A DNA stretch of 64,000 nt from contig OZ038322.1 in the NCBI GenBank assembly GCA_964035795.1, positions 17,765,474-17,829,473 of the forward strand. Reading direction: 5' to 3'. A model generated the notes under the pieces. It did no database searches, was not told where the DNA came from, and saw nothing but the letters and a program-made list of their open reading frames with translations. This DNA is from Pterobdella sp. o SKG-2022 (lineage: Eukaryota; Annelida; Clitellata; Hirudinida; Piscicolidae). The translations under genes were made by a program, and so were the position numbers. Shown here in pieces: positions 11,522 through 25,503 of this stretch (its first letter is position 1; the number at the start of each line of letters is the position of its first letter).

Positions 11522-14500
11522 TTAAGACTTCAGCATAGCTGAGGATGAAGAGGATGAGATGGTGGTGGATGAAGAGGCTGGATGTGTGAGGGTTTGAAGC
11601 AAGTCGTTGTGCTTGTAGAACATCATCCGAACATATGTTGATATCTGAGATAATCAAAAAGCAAAAAAAAAATACAATAATTTCGTGAACACCAGAATAA
11701 ATAATTGGAATTCGAATAAAAACATTCAAAAACCTCAATTGTAGTTTTATCAGGCAAAGTACATTCCTGATCTTTAAATAGTTTTTCCCCATCAACCAAC
11801 AAAGGCCTTTTCGACAGATTCTTCAAAACAAAACGAATATGACTATTCTCTTCCTTTGAAACGGCATTATGTTCAAATCTTATACAAAATTGTTGCCGTG
11901 ATATTTTGTGTGCCATCAAATGATGCGACAAGTTCACATCTACCTCCTCACAGCTACTTTCATCGTGGCTTTTGATCTTCTTTCCCACCATCATCTGTTC
12001 GGCGATTAATCTTCTTTGCATTTCAAGTACTATAAATGATTCATTTAATTATCAGTTTCAGTGTAATATGAGTGTATAATAAAATTTTTATTATATTTCA
12101 ATAATATGTAGTGTCATTTGTCGTTTCCCACAAGCACCATCAAAAGTTACTTACTTTTGACGATATCATTTTATACACCCGATCCTGCATCTTCAGGACA
12201 GCGTACGTTTCTCCATCAAAATCCCCTTTAAGTTTTTGGTTGTATGAATCGTTATAACCTATATATTTTTTTTTGACTCGTATATTAAACTAAATAAATT
12301 TTTGAAGTCGAAACCTTCGGAAAAAGATTGGTTTTCTTTTCGATAAGCAATTAATTTTTCTTTGAACTCAGTGATTTTATTTTTCTGAGCTTCTTTTACT
12401 CTCAACATTTCTAAAAAAATTTAACGTAGTTTTAAAAATGGAAATTTTAAAAAATGATAAAAATTTACCCGTATGAAGTTCTTCTTTGATTTTTTCACTG
12501 TTTAAATAAATTAACTATAAAATTGGAACGATCAATCTTACTTGAATAAACTTTATGCATACCTTAAGATAGGATCAACATCATCCAGACTATCTTCGTC
12601 TGTATTCACAAGTTTCCTTTCTTTTTCTAGCTCTCCTTGGAAAGCAAGTTTATAAAACTCTGAAGAATTTGAAGTCATAAATTAAACAACGGCACATGAA
12701 AAGCTGTGACATTTAAAAATTTTAAAAGTATTGTCTGTGTTGTATACACTATCACCTGCATTTTCTTCAAGCTCCTTAAGAGTTGACCATACTTTGGCAA
12801 GTTTTTGGTCTTTTCGGAAAAGTTTAAAAACATCTTTATTTTCTTCCTTCAGTTTTTTGAAATCTCCCAATGTTGGACTTGAATTCTGGAATGTTATTAA
12901 ATTGAAGCTAATTGACAGCTTTCAAAGTTCCGTCACTTTGGTGTTATTGAAATTATCTTCAATTGCACATTCAGAAGTTCAAAATTGCTAAACACTTAAA
13001 ACATCTGAATAATTAGTAAGAGCTTATTTGAATACAAAATGTCGATGATGCTTGAGTGAACGAAAAGGTAATATGTCAATGTTGTTTATCTTTGATATGT
13101 TGAAAAAACCGGCAACATTTCACTGAAGTTTTAACATAAAAATGAATAAGACATCAAGTATAAAGATATCAATGGGGCTTATCTTTTAAATATGAAAAAG
13201 ATTGACTGAGTAATCATACTCTTAATCTCTTTTCATTGAGAGCAAACTTTTTCATAATTATTAAATTACTTTGTTGAAGTTTCTTAATTTCAGCTTATTT
13301 TGAAAATCAATCCTAATTTGAAATTATTTAATTTTTCTTTTCAAAATATCTATAGAATATTTGAAATCCACAATATAAAACTAATCAGTTTCTACTTCAC
13401 CACAGAACTGAATAGATCAGCTTCTTCTCAAACCACAGTCCTTCAGAAAAGTTGATTTTTAAGCTTCTAGTACCCTGGTATATAAAATAAAAAATTTTCA
13501 AAAGCGCCTATTTACTGTGTTCAGACTCATTGACATGAAAAAAAAGTATAACAAAAAGGCATTTGAAAAGTTTTGGCTGCATTTTTTATAATTAATATTT
13601 TTCATAATAGGCTTTTACAGTAGAACAAATGGAAGCATCATCCAAAGCTATTCTATGGCTTAGTATCTCTTAGCATAAACATGTCAGATGAAATTCAATA
13701 TCCGAGTATAACTTACAGTTATCAATACTGACAAAATACTCTTCAAAACCAATTTTTATGTGTTAATAGCTAATATTGATAATTTTTAATGAATTACTTT
13801 CTGGATTAATGATTTTTACATGTATTGAGAAAAAATTAGAGTGCCATCTGACGATAAAATGACTTTAAAACTCGATATGAATATTCAAATGAAAACACTT
13901 TTTGGAATATATTTTATTTCATGTGGAATGAAATAAACTTTAAAAAGTGTTTTTATTTAAATACTTGAAACTCAAGCAATGAAGACTTAATTTAACATAT
14001 AAAAAGCAAACAGAGCTACCAAAAATTTTGAAAAAAGCAACAAATACTTCTTGAGTCCTTTACAAAATAAAAACAACCTATCATGGGAACAAACATGAGC
14101 AGACTATGAAATCAAAGGATGGCTCAAGAATTAAAGATCAAAGATGGCAGTGAAACAGATTGGTTGAACATTTTGACAAAGTGTTCAACAGATTTTGAAC
14201 AATTAAACCACTAATAAAACTAGGTGATATTTAATACCAGCAAACAATGATAAGTATTAGAGAAAACAAGGATAACCATAAAAGCTGGACTCTGAGTCAT
14301 TTAAGCAGAAGCTTTGAAACCTCTTGAAAAAACTATTTTGAACATTTTTCAACCACTTTTTTTGAAAAAATGAGCTGTAAGCAAGTCAATTACCAGTGGT
14401 CATGAATTGGGATTTCAGTATTGAAATGGCTATGTTTTTCAGAGCTCTACACCTTGTGTACCAAAAAAATTGAAATTAAAATAAATGACTTTTTTGTGCT

Positions 14501-15625
14501 TAGAATGGAATTAAAAATAAAAATATTTGCTTATAAAAAAGATTCCATAAGATAGAAGAGTACAAAAAGCTTTCAAAAAAAAGATAAACTACTTAAATAT
14601 TTTCAAAGTTTTGTATGAAATGATTTTACACTTAACAGAACTAACTCTACATGTGAATAAAAACAAATATGACTCTGGAGAACTCTGCATGTGTGAGTTT
14701 TATCTGCGTTGGAAGCATAGTAGTGTAAAAATGATTCAGAACTAGACATGAATATAAGTTTTCAACTCTATGCACTAGATTGAACATAGTTTGCACGTGT
14801 CAAAAAATGTACTAAAATCGACAAACTAACAAAGGAAATAGTTTGTAGAGCTTTAACTTCAAGCTTATTTAAAGGACTTTGATTTTCAATTTGTCTCACT
14901 ACTTCAGGATGAATTTGAGAAAGCTTTTCTGTGTATTTTCTGAAAAAAGTTTTTAATAACAAGCAACTTCAATCAAGTATTTTCCACGTTGATTTTAATG
15001 AAGAATTTCAAATATTGAAAAATGTTATTAATGATAATTTCATATTTCAAAATATTTTAAAGAAATAACAAATATATTTATATTTATCGACATTATTTTT
15101 CATTACTCACTTTGATACTTCTGAGTTAAGAAGCAAATTTTGCCAACATGCTTGTACTTCTTTGAATGAAAATTTATGTGAAAACCTTGTACTTTTCTGA
15201 ACAAAATCTAAATCGGATATCTTGATGATATTGATATTAAATTAGAAACTTGGAAAAATAATTATGTAACGTAAATTTTAAACAACTTGTAGCATGGCAT
15301 ATATAAGTTTGAGGTAGTCTTCAGGTGTCCATAAGTCTGAACTTCCTGTTTGAGCTGGAAGCTAATAAAATCAATAAAAATTATATGAATGATTGAAAAT
15401 GGATAAAACTGCAAGTACTTCATCTAAAGATGATGTTACTATATCAACTGGAAAAACTTCATCATCTTCATTGCTCAAATAGCTTGGACTAGCTATTTTA
15501 CTTTTGTCTTTTTTGTTGGTGCATTCGATAATTTCATCGTCAAATTTTTTTCTTTTTACAGCTCTTCCAGAAGAAGTTCTTCTGTTATTAGTAGTCGATT
15601 CTACAAGAGTTGGCGACAAGTTCAT
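11522..15625 (-). CDS. MCRS1: microspherule protein 1 (MCRS1) homologue with C-terminal FHA domain
   Basis: Exons read along the minus strand: 15625-15419, 15361-15287, 15196-15111, 14939-14831, 12885-12756, 12659-12563, 12497-12469, 12410-12315, 12258-12155, 12029-11734 and 11644-11522. The N-terminal motif RAVKRKKFDDEIIE matches the MCRS1 signature. It is followed by the Myb/SANT-like part (DLWTPEDYLKLIYAMLQ, FSFKEVQACWQNLLLNSEVS), LSQIHPEVVRQIENQSPLNK, a coiled coil, and the FHA domain (VDVNLSHHLMAHKISRQQ; LVDGEKLF; TTIEVISTYVRMMF). Known MCRS1 works in nuclear chromatin complexes (INO80, NSL) and at spindle minus ends; these roles are inferred by homology. All junctions agree in phase except 12155 to 12029, which is one base out. 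The C-terminus is Ser/Thr-rich. Confidence 0.9.
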
Positions 15626-15879
15626 TCCAATAAATTCTTTTTTAAATTTGTTTACAACAACCTTTTTAAAATAAAAAAATATTGAAAATAAAAAATTTGA
15701 TTTAATTTAAAAATTTTTTTAATTTTATTCAGTATTTTATAAAAAATTGTGTTGAAACTGTTTTTATTGGCTTTGTTTATATTATCGTTTATCATTCATT
15801 TCCATACATTCGCGTGCCTCAGTGAAGCATTTGGCCGAGAGGTTTACGACACTTGCTACTATCAAACCCAAAAATTGAA
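15626..15879. promoter_or_regulatory. shared divergent promoter, MCRS1-like / SNU13
   Basis: The ATGs of the two head-to-head genes are about 250 bp apart. The middle (about 15790-15870) is locally richer in G+C (for example CGTGCCTCAGTGAAGCATTTGGCCGAG). This arrangement implies a bidirectional promoter. No TATA box is apparent at a convincing position. Function is inferred from geometry only. Confidence 0.45.
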
Positions 15880-16412
15880 ATGGTTAGTTAATTTTTTATT
15901 TAAATTTTTCTTTTGATAAATTTTCGACTTTCCGCGTGTTGTATTGCCTAAATGGTTTGCGCAATATTTATACAGACTGAAGAAGTAAATCCAAAAGCTT
16001 ATCCTTTAGCTGATCAGGCTCTTACGCAAAAAATATTAGGAGTTATTGAACAAGCTGTCAGCTATAAACAACTCAGAAAGGGTGCGAATGAAGGTATTTG
16101 ATTTTGTAATGAAAATTTACATAAATTAACCTATTTTTTGTTTTCCCAGCTACAAAAACTTTGAACAGAGGAATCAGTGAATTTATTGTGATGGCGGCTG
16201 ATGCCGAACCTTTAGAAATCCTTTTACATTTGCCACTTCTCTGTGAAGATAAAAACGTTTCATACGTGTTTGTAAGATCCAAATTGGCCTTGGGTAGGGC
16301 TTGCGGCGTGTCAAGACCCGTGATTGCATGCTCAGTGACAAGCAATGACGGCTCCCAACTCAAAAGCCAAATCAACGGCATCAAAACCTCCCTCGAGAAA
16401 CTCCTTATCTGA
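15880..16412 (+). CDS. SNU13: SNU13 / NHP2-like protein 1 (15.5K snRNP and snoRNP protein)
   Basis: Three coding exons: 15880-15882 (only the ATG, then a GTTAGT donor), 15976-16093 and 16150-16412. The protein is [20 protein letters not shown]... with the L7Ae-family core [37 protein letters not shown] and [10 protein letters not shown]. It ends SLEKLLI, about 127 residues, the usual family length. In known animals it binds the kink-turn of U4 snRNA and C/D-box snoRNAs, nucleating U4/U6.U5 tri-snRNP and snoRNP assembly. Identity to animal homologues is visibly very high. An exon carrying only the start codon is unusual but phase and acceptor (TTTATACAG) fit well. Confidence 0.96.
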
Positions 16413-17281
16413 TTAATTATTGTTATAAATGACAGATTTCATATTTTTTATTAAAACTGTAATTTTAAAAATAAATATCTTTTTTAGAGTTGAAAACTAA
16501 ATTTCAAAAAATGTGATTTTGTGTTGTCAATTCAGTCGATGGATTCATCCTATGGCAGCCATTTAGTTATGTGACTGCTATAGTCGCCTCAGTTTGAAGT
16601 GTGGGCGAGTGATTTTTTGTTCGGCTTTTTTTATGAATTAAATTATAAATGATGTTAAAATCTTAATATTTTCAATACCTCGATGTACAAGATTTAGGCC
16701 CTTATTTTTGATTTGGTCAGGAAAATTAAACGAAACCAAGCCCCACGCCATGAATGAATTACATCGATTTCCTTTTTGAATGCTTATTACTTACATGAAG
16801 ACCGACTGCCCGTGACTTAATTATAATAAAAATAAATTCGACTCCATTACAGTTTTGTGAAGTATACATTCAAACAAGGCCATGAGTTTAACAACTGACG
16901 GTTAGAACTTGTTTAGAAAGATTATGGCTTCATGTAGTAACATACCTGCCTGTATCAAAACATTGATGACAATTTTTTCTGCAGGTAAAGTGCCACGAAC
17001 CTGCTAGTCGTCCTAAGATTACGCATAACAATTAAAAAAAACAGAATTTAATGGCCAGTTGAAAATGAATAGAATAATTACATCAAAGCTTCAATAATAT
17101 TCTAAGTAATGAATTGCACTTTCCAAGACAAACTCGTTAACAAATTAGTAGAAAAATATGTACACCTTTTTGATTTTCGATATCAATTTAAACACTTCTA
17201 AAAAAATAAAATCAAAAGCTTCTAAGCTGCTATGTATTAATTGAAGCAATTGTTAGAACAATTTAATTTACATTGTAAAAA
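16413..17281. other. intergenic, tail-to-tail
   Basis: About 870 bp between the SNU13 stop and the SUN gene stop. It should hold the two 3' UTRs. The part at 16540-17030 is slightly richer in G+C and looks like a decayed repeat, but no family could be recognised and no ORF is supported. Confidence 0.4.
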
Positions 17282-20200
17282 TCACCACCACCATCTACTA
17301 CTACTAGTTGGAGAGCCACTATATGCAGGGGACTTTTTGTCTGGTATTCCATGAACTCTAAAACGATACACACAAGTGTAATAGGGGTTACCATGGTTGT
17401 TATAAATTCGCAACTCCACAACTTCAAACGACTGCTTTTGATACTCTGGCTGTAGTGATTTAACGTAAAAATGTTTAGTTTGAGACATCGTATGTTAGTA
17501 TGCTTTGAATTGTAAACAAGATTGGACTTATGGAAAAATAAAGCTTCAATTTTTTAATAAAGGTGTTTTGAAAAATTCATCATGACTTAAAGTTAAACTT
17601 TAACAATAACTAATAATTAAGTATAATAGCACACAATCTCCACTCAATAAAAAGCTATGTCTGAAATATATCTGCCTCTCTTTTAAGCACCTCAATATGG
17701 AAAATCTGAAGAGTCTCTTGAGAATGTTGGTCATAGGTGAAATTGCCCAGCATAAAACCATCCACATCTTCCTCATGCGCCAATCCCTGATATTTCATTA
17801 TATATATTAAAGTAAAATATAACGTTTTAATACTTAATTTTTTAAATGAATTTTATCAATGACAAACCCAAACACTGAAGTCTTTGGGAGCTGAGTCGAT
17901 ATTTCCAAACCTGGTCATATTCTTATGCACATGCTCAATAGAAACCTTATCAATGAACACTTTGGCAGACAACTTCACCACAGCGAACCCAATACCTCCT
18001 TGGAAAGCCCAACATTCTCCAGGCAAATTCCCTGGCTGTAAATTTATAAACAAATTACGATGTAAAACTTCATAACCAACCAATTAAAAAAACACTAGAT
18101 CAGTGATACATTAATCATTCATGTATGAATCAAATACCGCACAGACTCCAGGCAATCATTCAACCTGTATGATGGTTCTGGGGGAGTTGTAGGCATAGAA
18201 GAGTGGAATGCCAAAAATGCTCAACTGACTTTTGCCCTGTGATTGACCATGCCATAATCATACAAGTTATCAAGGAGTTTGAATGTTAATAACGGTAGAA
18301 TTAATATGCTTTAACTAATGTTTTACAAATTCATCAAAAATTATTTCCATTATCGCTTTAATATCTAAAAAACTTAATTTTGACTTAAAATTTTGAAACA
18401 TAACAGACCTCTCTGAACGTTTTGGAGCACCGTGTTGAGACCAACGCACCACCTTCATATGTGGAATGGTATTGAAATATAATTCAAATACAAATTCATT
18501 TCATGTTTAATTTAGCCTAACAGATTCAAAATTATTAAAATACTTTACTAGATGCTTAATAAAAATGATTCAATTGCCATTAGAAGTTTCAGATAGTCAA
18601 TTTAATTCTTATCAATAGATTAATCTAGAAATTTTAATATATATAATTAATGTGAATCAACTGATGATTAAAAATAAAACCTGAGGTTTCTAAAGCAAAG
18701 TCAAACAAGCCAGTCTTATCAGCATCATACTTCTGTATTTTGCTTTCAAGCAACATATCCACCTCCTATCAACATGATGTTGACAATTAAACCATGTGAA
18801 ATAATCATAATTAATACAAACAGGTTGATTAAATAACTCAACAAACTCTTGTTTTGTTCAACACTATATAACTATGCATCTTAATACATTTATAAAAACA
18901 CTGTCATTCAAAATAACTCCAAGCTAATTTTGAGACTAACATTATGGTTGATAAATGTCACCAACCTTTTTGGTATAGAAGTTTTGAGTGCTTATAGGCA
19001 CAGAAATAGCCTCTCGATGCACTGACTTCACTTTCTTCTCCATGTCAAGCTTCCATCTATCCAGGTCCTCTGTTATTAATAAATATCACCTCACTTCACA
19101 ATTGAACGAATATTTATAGTTTGCATGTTTCTCTACCATATAAGTATAGAAGTCCATAAAAGACATATAAGACACGTAAATGAGGTGTACAAACCAACAT
19201 ATGTATTTAATTCTAGGATTTTCCATCCAACACAATTATAGGTACAAATGTTAATATGTATATAAACTCCAAAAAATACTTTGAAAAGTAAAACCTTAAT
19301 TAACACAAAAATATTGAGAAGCCACCTTTAACAACCAAAGCAGTTCTCTCAAAAAGGGAATTTTCTTTTTCCTTGCTCAAACCCTCTTCATGTTTTGGTT
19401 GTCCTTGGAAATCCTTAAGCTTTGATGCTAGCCATACTTCCAGCTGTTCTTTCTCATCTGATCGATGTTCTAGTAACAACTGTGGTAGTGCTTCTCGACT
19501 GATGAATTTCTCATTAAGCTCTGATATAAATGGTTTGCTCTGCTGCTGTGTCTGGGGTTATACATCAAAGAATAGGTGTATAATATATTATCAATATGAT
19601 AATCATCAAGTACATGCACATTTGAACAAAGGATTTTATTGAAAATATTTCGGTACTAATCATCATTGTTGAAACTTTCAAACACATTTTTCAACTATGA
19701 ATAACCGCTCAATGAAAAACATCGCAAAGTTGATACCTGAAGTTCAGCTATAGTTGCTTCGTTGTGGAGCTTGAGCTGTAATGACATCAAGAAATTTCAC
19801 AATATATTATTGAACATTTTTATAATGTAACTTATAAATCACCATTTTAATTAAACCATTGATAAATTTCTTACAATTTAATTCATAATATAGACAATTG
19901 AAAAAATATCTAATAGGACAGTATGAGTTAATTTGTACATATCTACTGCAAACCAAGGCCATAAAACATGCAATTTAAAACGCCAAATGAGCTCCATCAA
20001 ACTTCACACACCTTTTCATATCTCTGCACACACTGGTTCTCCTTGACATTGATCAGCTGACTCAACTCTGACACTTCCTTTTCTAACTCTGATATCTATA
20101 TACCATATGTAATCTATATATCATATGGGTTTGTAATGAGTTAGTTATGTTGTTAATAAATATATTTTAAAAGAAATAAATCATTATGGTGATGAAAAAC

Positions 20201-23200
20201 ATATCAATAGCAAAACAACACACCGCAATATATTGTGAATATAAAATTATGCAGAAAAAATAAATATACAAATAACCTTATTGATAAGGCCATTAAAAGG
20301 TAGCAAGGCTTTAGCAATGGCTATATTCATAACATTCTCCTCCAAAGAGCAATCACAAGCCCTTTTGATGCCAGCATCATTTACAGCTTCACCATGTTTT
20401 TGGTCGTTTATTGGTTCATAATTGTCTTTACTTTTAGTATCATGAAAATCACTTGAATTCCTCTGCCACCAAGTTACAGCTACTATAAATAGGTCATAAA
20501 GCTGTTCCCAGAAAACTTTCAACACTGATCTTACTGGTAATAACACATAGTCCTGTATGGGTAGTTGATTCCAGTTATAAATCTGCATCAAGTTTATTTG
20601 CTAGCATTAGTTGGCCAAATACACAACAATATTTGAGTAATTTATATTTTGTGAATACTGATCTATTTTTATTTTGTATTATTATAAATGGTACATTCAT
20701 AGTATACCCAGCCATCAAGTTATCACAGAAGTTGAAATATTTTTCACAAATATATCCAAAAATACTGACGTATAAAAGATTTTTGGCACTTGTGGTGAGA
20801 AAGTTTAAGGTTTCAGTCACCTGTGAACAAATTTTCTTCATATTATAAGTTTCCTACAAAATATTATCATAAAATATAATTACACTCAGATGAGGATGTA
20901 TATAATATAGAGACATACTTGTTGTTTTGATGGAATATTTTGAGCAATGGAAGACGATGTTGTGGACAGCAAGGCATAGTTGTAATATAACAAGGGCACT
21001 AGAGGTGTAATGTACAAGAAAATTAACACTTCATTATTAATAAGTTATAATGATCCCTTATATCTAAGGTTAAAGCATGCAAGAAAGATGGGTTATTCAA
21101 GCCATATAAATACTTTATCAAAAACTTAATGCTTAAAATACTTTATACTATTTAAATTCTATTTTCTTTTATTGAGTGCAACTTATATATGATAGTGACG
21201 AGGAGCATAAATATGTTACCAAGTAACTATTAATGATTCGTACACAATCAATTATTCAAAATGATATTAGTAGCATTCATAGTTATTTGGAAACTAAATG
21301 CTTCAAAGATTACTGAAATAAAATTATCATTATAATTATGGGATATAGTAACATACATGATAACAAGAAAAGCAACAGTAAGCACCACAGCAATGAACGA
21401 TACTTTCCTCTCCTCTGTCTGTATTCATAAAAAATAGTGATTACTGGCCAGTTAATAGATCCATGTGTAATGAGTGTTAATGTTTTTATATTAGGTTGAA
21501 TTTATTAAAAATTATATATTTCACTGTTTTTTAAAAGTATCAAAAGCCTCGTACAATTCAAGTTTTAAACAAATGAGTTGTTGGAGATATTATTGAAGCA
21601 TCTAATCATCCTCAGGTGCATTTGATATTTTGTCTCATAATGAGATAATTTGAACACTCTCATCAAGATTAAATGGTTTAACTTTAACTATAAGTTTATC
21701 ATTACCATAAAATTGTCAAAAAGGATTTTGTTATACTATTTATAACATTTAAAAAATCAAGATTTTATAATGGTTGAATCAAGTTATGTTAAGACATGAA
21801 AAACTCATAATGAGGTGTGTTATAATAGCTTAGATCAATTTTATTCCTAAAACACCAACCTTATATGAGATTCAGATGAGTGAGTTACAAGAGAATACAC
21901 TTTCATAGGTAGCCATGTGATGAAATACATTAACGAAGATACCAAGCTCCTTCTACTCTTTCTAATGCTTTCAGACTCATCATCACTGTAACTCAAAATG
22001 TTCCTTTGAACAAAATGGTGGGTTATTTTTGACTTTTTAGTAAAAGCATCTCCAGCTCCAGCTTCTACTGAGTCATTTATATCATTGTGATCTCCCTTGA
22101 AGGTACTAGTCTTTGTGTTGTATGCTGAGTTGGTGTTCTTGATGAACCTTGATTTATCATTTCTATATGCAGTATTGATAATGTTTGTTTTATTACTGGT
22201 GTGAGCATCAAGTACACTTGTTCTATCATTAATTTTGGCATCAATTATAGTTATTCTATCATTGATTTTGTTATCAACTCTATTAATGTTAGAATTCTTG
22301 TTGGTGTGACTATATGCAATGAGATAATGGAAGAAGCTTTGAAATCTTGTTATGATTGAATATAATATGGTTGTTATCAAGTAGAAGACTTTACCTGGAA
22401 ATATATATTGAATAAATTAATTTTTAAGTATTCTGAATTATTAATATTTTAAGACGTACAAGTAATACTTACTAAAAACAAATTTTTCTTCAACTTTTTT
22501 TACTTTTTCAAAATTTGGTGTGTTAGTACTAATGGTAGATTTGGTCAGAACTGAAAAGTATATATTTAAATGTAACCCTGATTCACTCAAGTCAAATTTC
22601 CATAAATTTTGAGTTTAGTAAAGTTAGAACATTTATATTTCTAAACAAATTTCCAGTATATGTCTATTTTATATAAATTTATATAAAAGTTACAGTATTT
22701 TGATTTTCATAATTGTTTTGATTGATGTGATGCATATTAGTTTAGAAAACCATAGGTAAAACATACATATAAACATATAAGACATTGAAACTGTATAATT
22801 TTATAATAAAATAAGGTCTTTTATGAACATGAATAATGCCTACATTGAGATGTGTTTGCATGTTCATTTATGTTATGTTCACTGACACTGAAGTTCAATG
22901 GCTCATACTGCCTTCTACTCCGTAAATTATAATGAGATGTGGCTGTATGATAGTATCTTTCTTTAATTAAAGATTTTCATTTATGTACAATAATAGAAAA
23001 AATTTTATTAGAAAATGATTATATAGTAATACATATGATTGTATATTGATTTTGAAACAAATAAAACTTACAGGATGAAGCAGAATCAGAACTTTGTTCA
23101 TGGTAATGGTGTCTCCCTCGAACTGGTGGCCGGCTCATGTTTGGGGTTTTGTACCCCTCCTCATATGTTTTGTTATAGCTCATGCTGTTGATGAAAAATA

Positions 23201-23409
23201 TTTGAATAACTCATATACAGTTTCAAGTTTTTCAAATACCTTTTAGCGTATGTATAATCAGTCTTGGGAAGCCTACAAGTTTGAAATAATAATGGATTTT
23301 TTGTGAATTTTAAATTTCAATAAATTCTAAGAAAGTTCTAGAAGCAAACAAAGCTTTAAGACGAATGTTAAACTGACATCTCCCACTCTTCAGGAGCGTC
23401 TAGGTTCAT
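17282..23409 (-). CDS. SUN-domain nuclear envelope protein (UNC-84/SUN1-2 type)
   Basis: A many-exon gene. The likely start is at 23409 (MNLDAPEEWEM-LPKTDYTYAKS-MSYNKTYEEGY; exons 23409-23378, about 23276-23241 and about 23183-23073, in phase). Middle exons code an Asn/Asp/Thr-rich nucleoplasmic region (21.85-22.38 kb), hydrophobic segments (for example SLLWCLLLLFLLSC near 21.4 kb), and lumenal coiled-coil exons (18.98-20.9 kb). The SUN domain is clear: exons 18762-18681 (KYDADKTGLFDFALETSG), 18452-18409 (GALVSTRCSKTFRE), 18236-18165, 18035-17868 (PGNLPGECWAFQGGIGFAVV), 17786-17691 (GNFTYDQHSQETLQIFHIE) and 17449-17282 (VVELRIYNNHGNPYYTCVYR). By homology it spans the inner nuclear membrane and binds KASH proteins to form LINC bridges. 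A 21-residue tail follows the usual FRVHG end and finishes RWWW. Middle exon limits are approximate. Confidence 0.9.
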
Positions 23410-24445
23410 GCCAAAGCCTGAAAGACCAAAAAAATGAAAAACGATGAAAAGTTTTTCTATCAAGCCAACTAAATAGATTAATTAACTATTAATGAAAGTT
23501 TTGAAGCTTATAGCTACTTTATTCAATTCCTAATTGAAATTTCCGCGCTTTATTTTTGCGGAAAAACTTACAAATTGATAACTTTCGACGAATTCAAAAG
23601 TAAAATTTTTAAATTTTATCCAAAAAATTTAAATTCAAGTAAATTTATAACAATGCATCTATTACATTGAGAAACAACTTTAGAAACTACACTAAGCTTA
23701 GAAAAACTTTAGGTAAATTAGCTACAATACGATAGGAAACAGTATAAGCTCGATTATAATATTTTGAATTTTTATTGATCAATATTCACTAAATAAAACC
23801 ATTTTAATAAAGTTTATTATCATTTTGTATTAAAATTTTTTTTTAGTTAAACATTTATTCGTTTATGCACATTAGCCCAGTTACAAAAATAATGCTTTTT
23901 ATTTTTTAGGCATAAAAAAATTGGAACAATAATAATTACAAATGATTTTTACTGTTTATTTGATTTTTTAATAATATTAAGAGAACCTTCGTAATTTATA
24001 ATATTTTGTATTAGTAAAAAAATATTTAAAAAAAAAGATTTGTTGAAGTATTTAGTTGAATTGTTAATTTTATTTAAAATTCTAAGTTTAAGTATTTCTT
24101 ATTATCATCTTCAAAAGGAAAAACTCATAACTTTCTTTTAATACCTAATCAATTATTGATCTTTTTGTAATGGCAGCATCTTCTGAATTTTGTCCATTCA
24201 ATAGTTTGGAGTTGTTTAAAAAAATGTTTGGCGTTGCTTAAAATTTTCAATATGAACTCTCATTTCGAAAAACAATAGTTTTTATTCTCGTAAGAATGAT
24301 TATCGAAATAGTTTAGCGTTTAAATAACAGATGTTTTTACATTGCTCAGTACACATTTATGCATGCCATTTTTTAAGTCAAACTTATTATTTATGTTATA
24401 ATTATATTATGAAAATAACCTGATTTGAAATTGCAAATAATTAGC

Positions 24446-24585
24446 TTCAAAATTGTGAATCATAAAAACACGAAAATATTTGAATGTTTCATTTTGACGA
24501 AATATAGAATATATCGGAAAGCTTCGTCAAAATAAAGAATTAAAACATTGTCGGGCTTTTATGATTCTATAATTGAAATGTTTCC
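24446..24585. repeat. imperfect palindrome (fold-back element C)
   Basis: The left arm starts GAATCATAAAAACACGAAAA and ends CATTTTGACGAAA. The right arm, read in reverse complement, starts GAATCATAAAAGCCCGACAA and ends TATTTTGACGAAGCTTTCC. The arms are about 46 bases and roughly three-quarters identical, with weaker similarity further out. The right arm carries AAGCTTCG, the word shared with the other palindromes of this window. Confidence 0.75.
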
Positions 24586-25503
24586 ATAGAGACTTTCCCA
24601 GTATTTTTAATTAATGAACAATCATATTCTATGATTTTCTTTATGAGAAAATTATTAAAATAACCTAAGTTGAAATATTTTTATAGAAATTTTTTCCGTA
24701 TCTTAAAACATTAATGAACAGTCTTTAGCGAAATATTAAAAGTAAATGACGTTAGAAACATTGGCTGATGGATGAGGATCGGATGAAAGGAACCAGACGA
24801 AACAAAACCTTAATGCACTTTCGAAGCTATTGCGGTATTTGTTTGAAATATTATTTCTTCGTCACTTTTCAAAAGTTTTTTCTCAAAGTGAGCTGTTTTT
24901 TGTCGAGTAAAAAATACTTTTTGTGAAACTGTTTTTAAAATAAAAAGCTTAGTGAAGATTATAAAAATATTTATTTTAGTTAGAAGATGAATAAAGTTCA
25001 CAAAACTAGATTTCAAAATATCTGTTGAAACATCTGTGCATCATTTGAATAATCCATGCTTCCAAACACACTCAACAACATTCATTTCTGCTACTTGTTT
25101 ATTAAGTCTAATTTTTAACAACTAAAATCTTTTAAAAATGTCTATTGAAAAATATTAGTAATCTAAAAAAATTTATAAAACTATCAGAATTAAAACTTAT
25201 TTGTGGGTATTTTAAAAGATTTTAATTAATCTTACCACTCCGTGCTTTATTTTTTTGTTTTTAATTCGTAGGTGTAATGCAACTCAGCGCTAGTAATTTG
25301 TGTTGTTGTTCCAAGGGGCATTTTGACACTATTAAGACTTGAAAAAAATCTTGTTAAATTTTAACTGACGAAAAACAAAGACATTAAACGTTCATGAGGA
25401 TGTTGTGAGAATCGAATAATGTGCGATTTTAATGTAATTATGAACTTATATGAAAAATACCAATGGAGTTGAAAACGATTTTTTCCAAAAGCCAAAATAA
25501 AAT

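Noticed and set aside
20575..20848. Plus-strand ORF of 71 codons opposite the SUN gene
   Set aside because: Lies antisense to a minus-strand frame that continues the SUN gene reading; no independent support.
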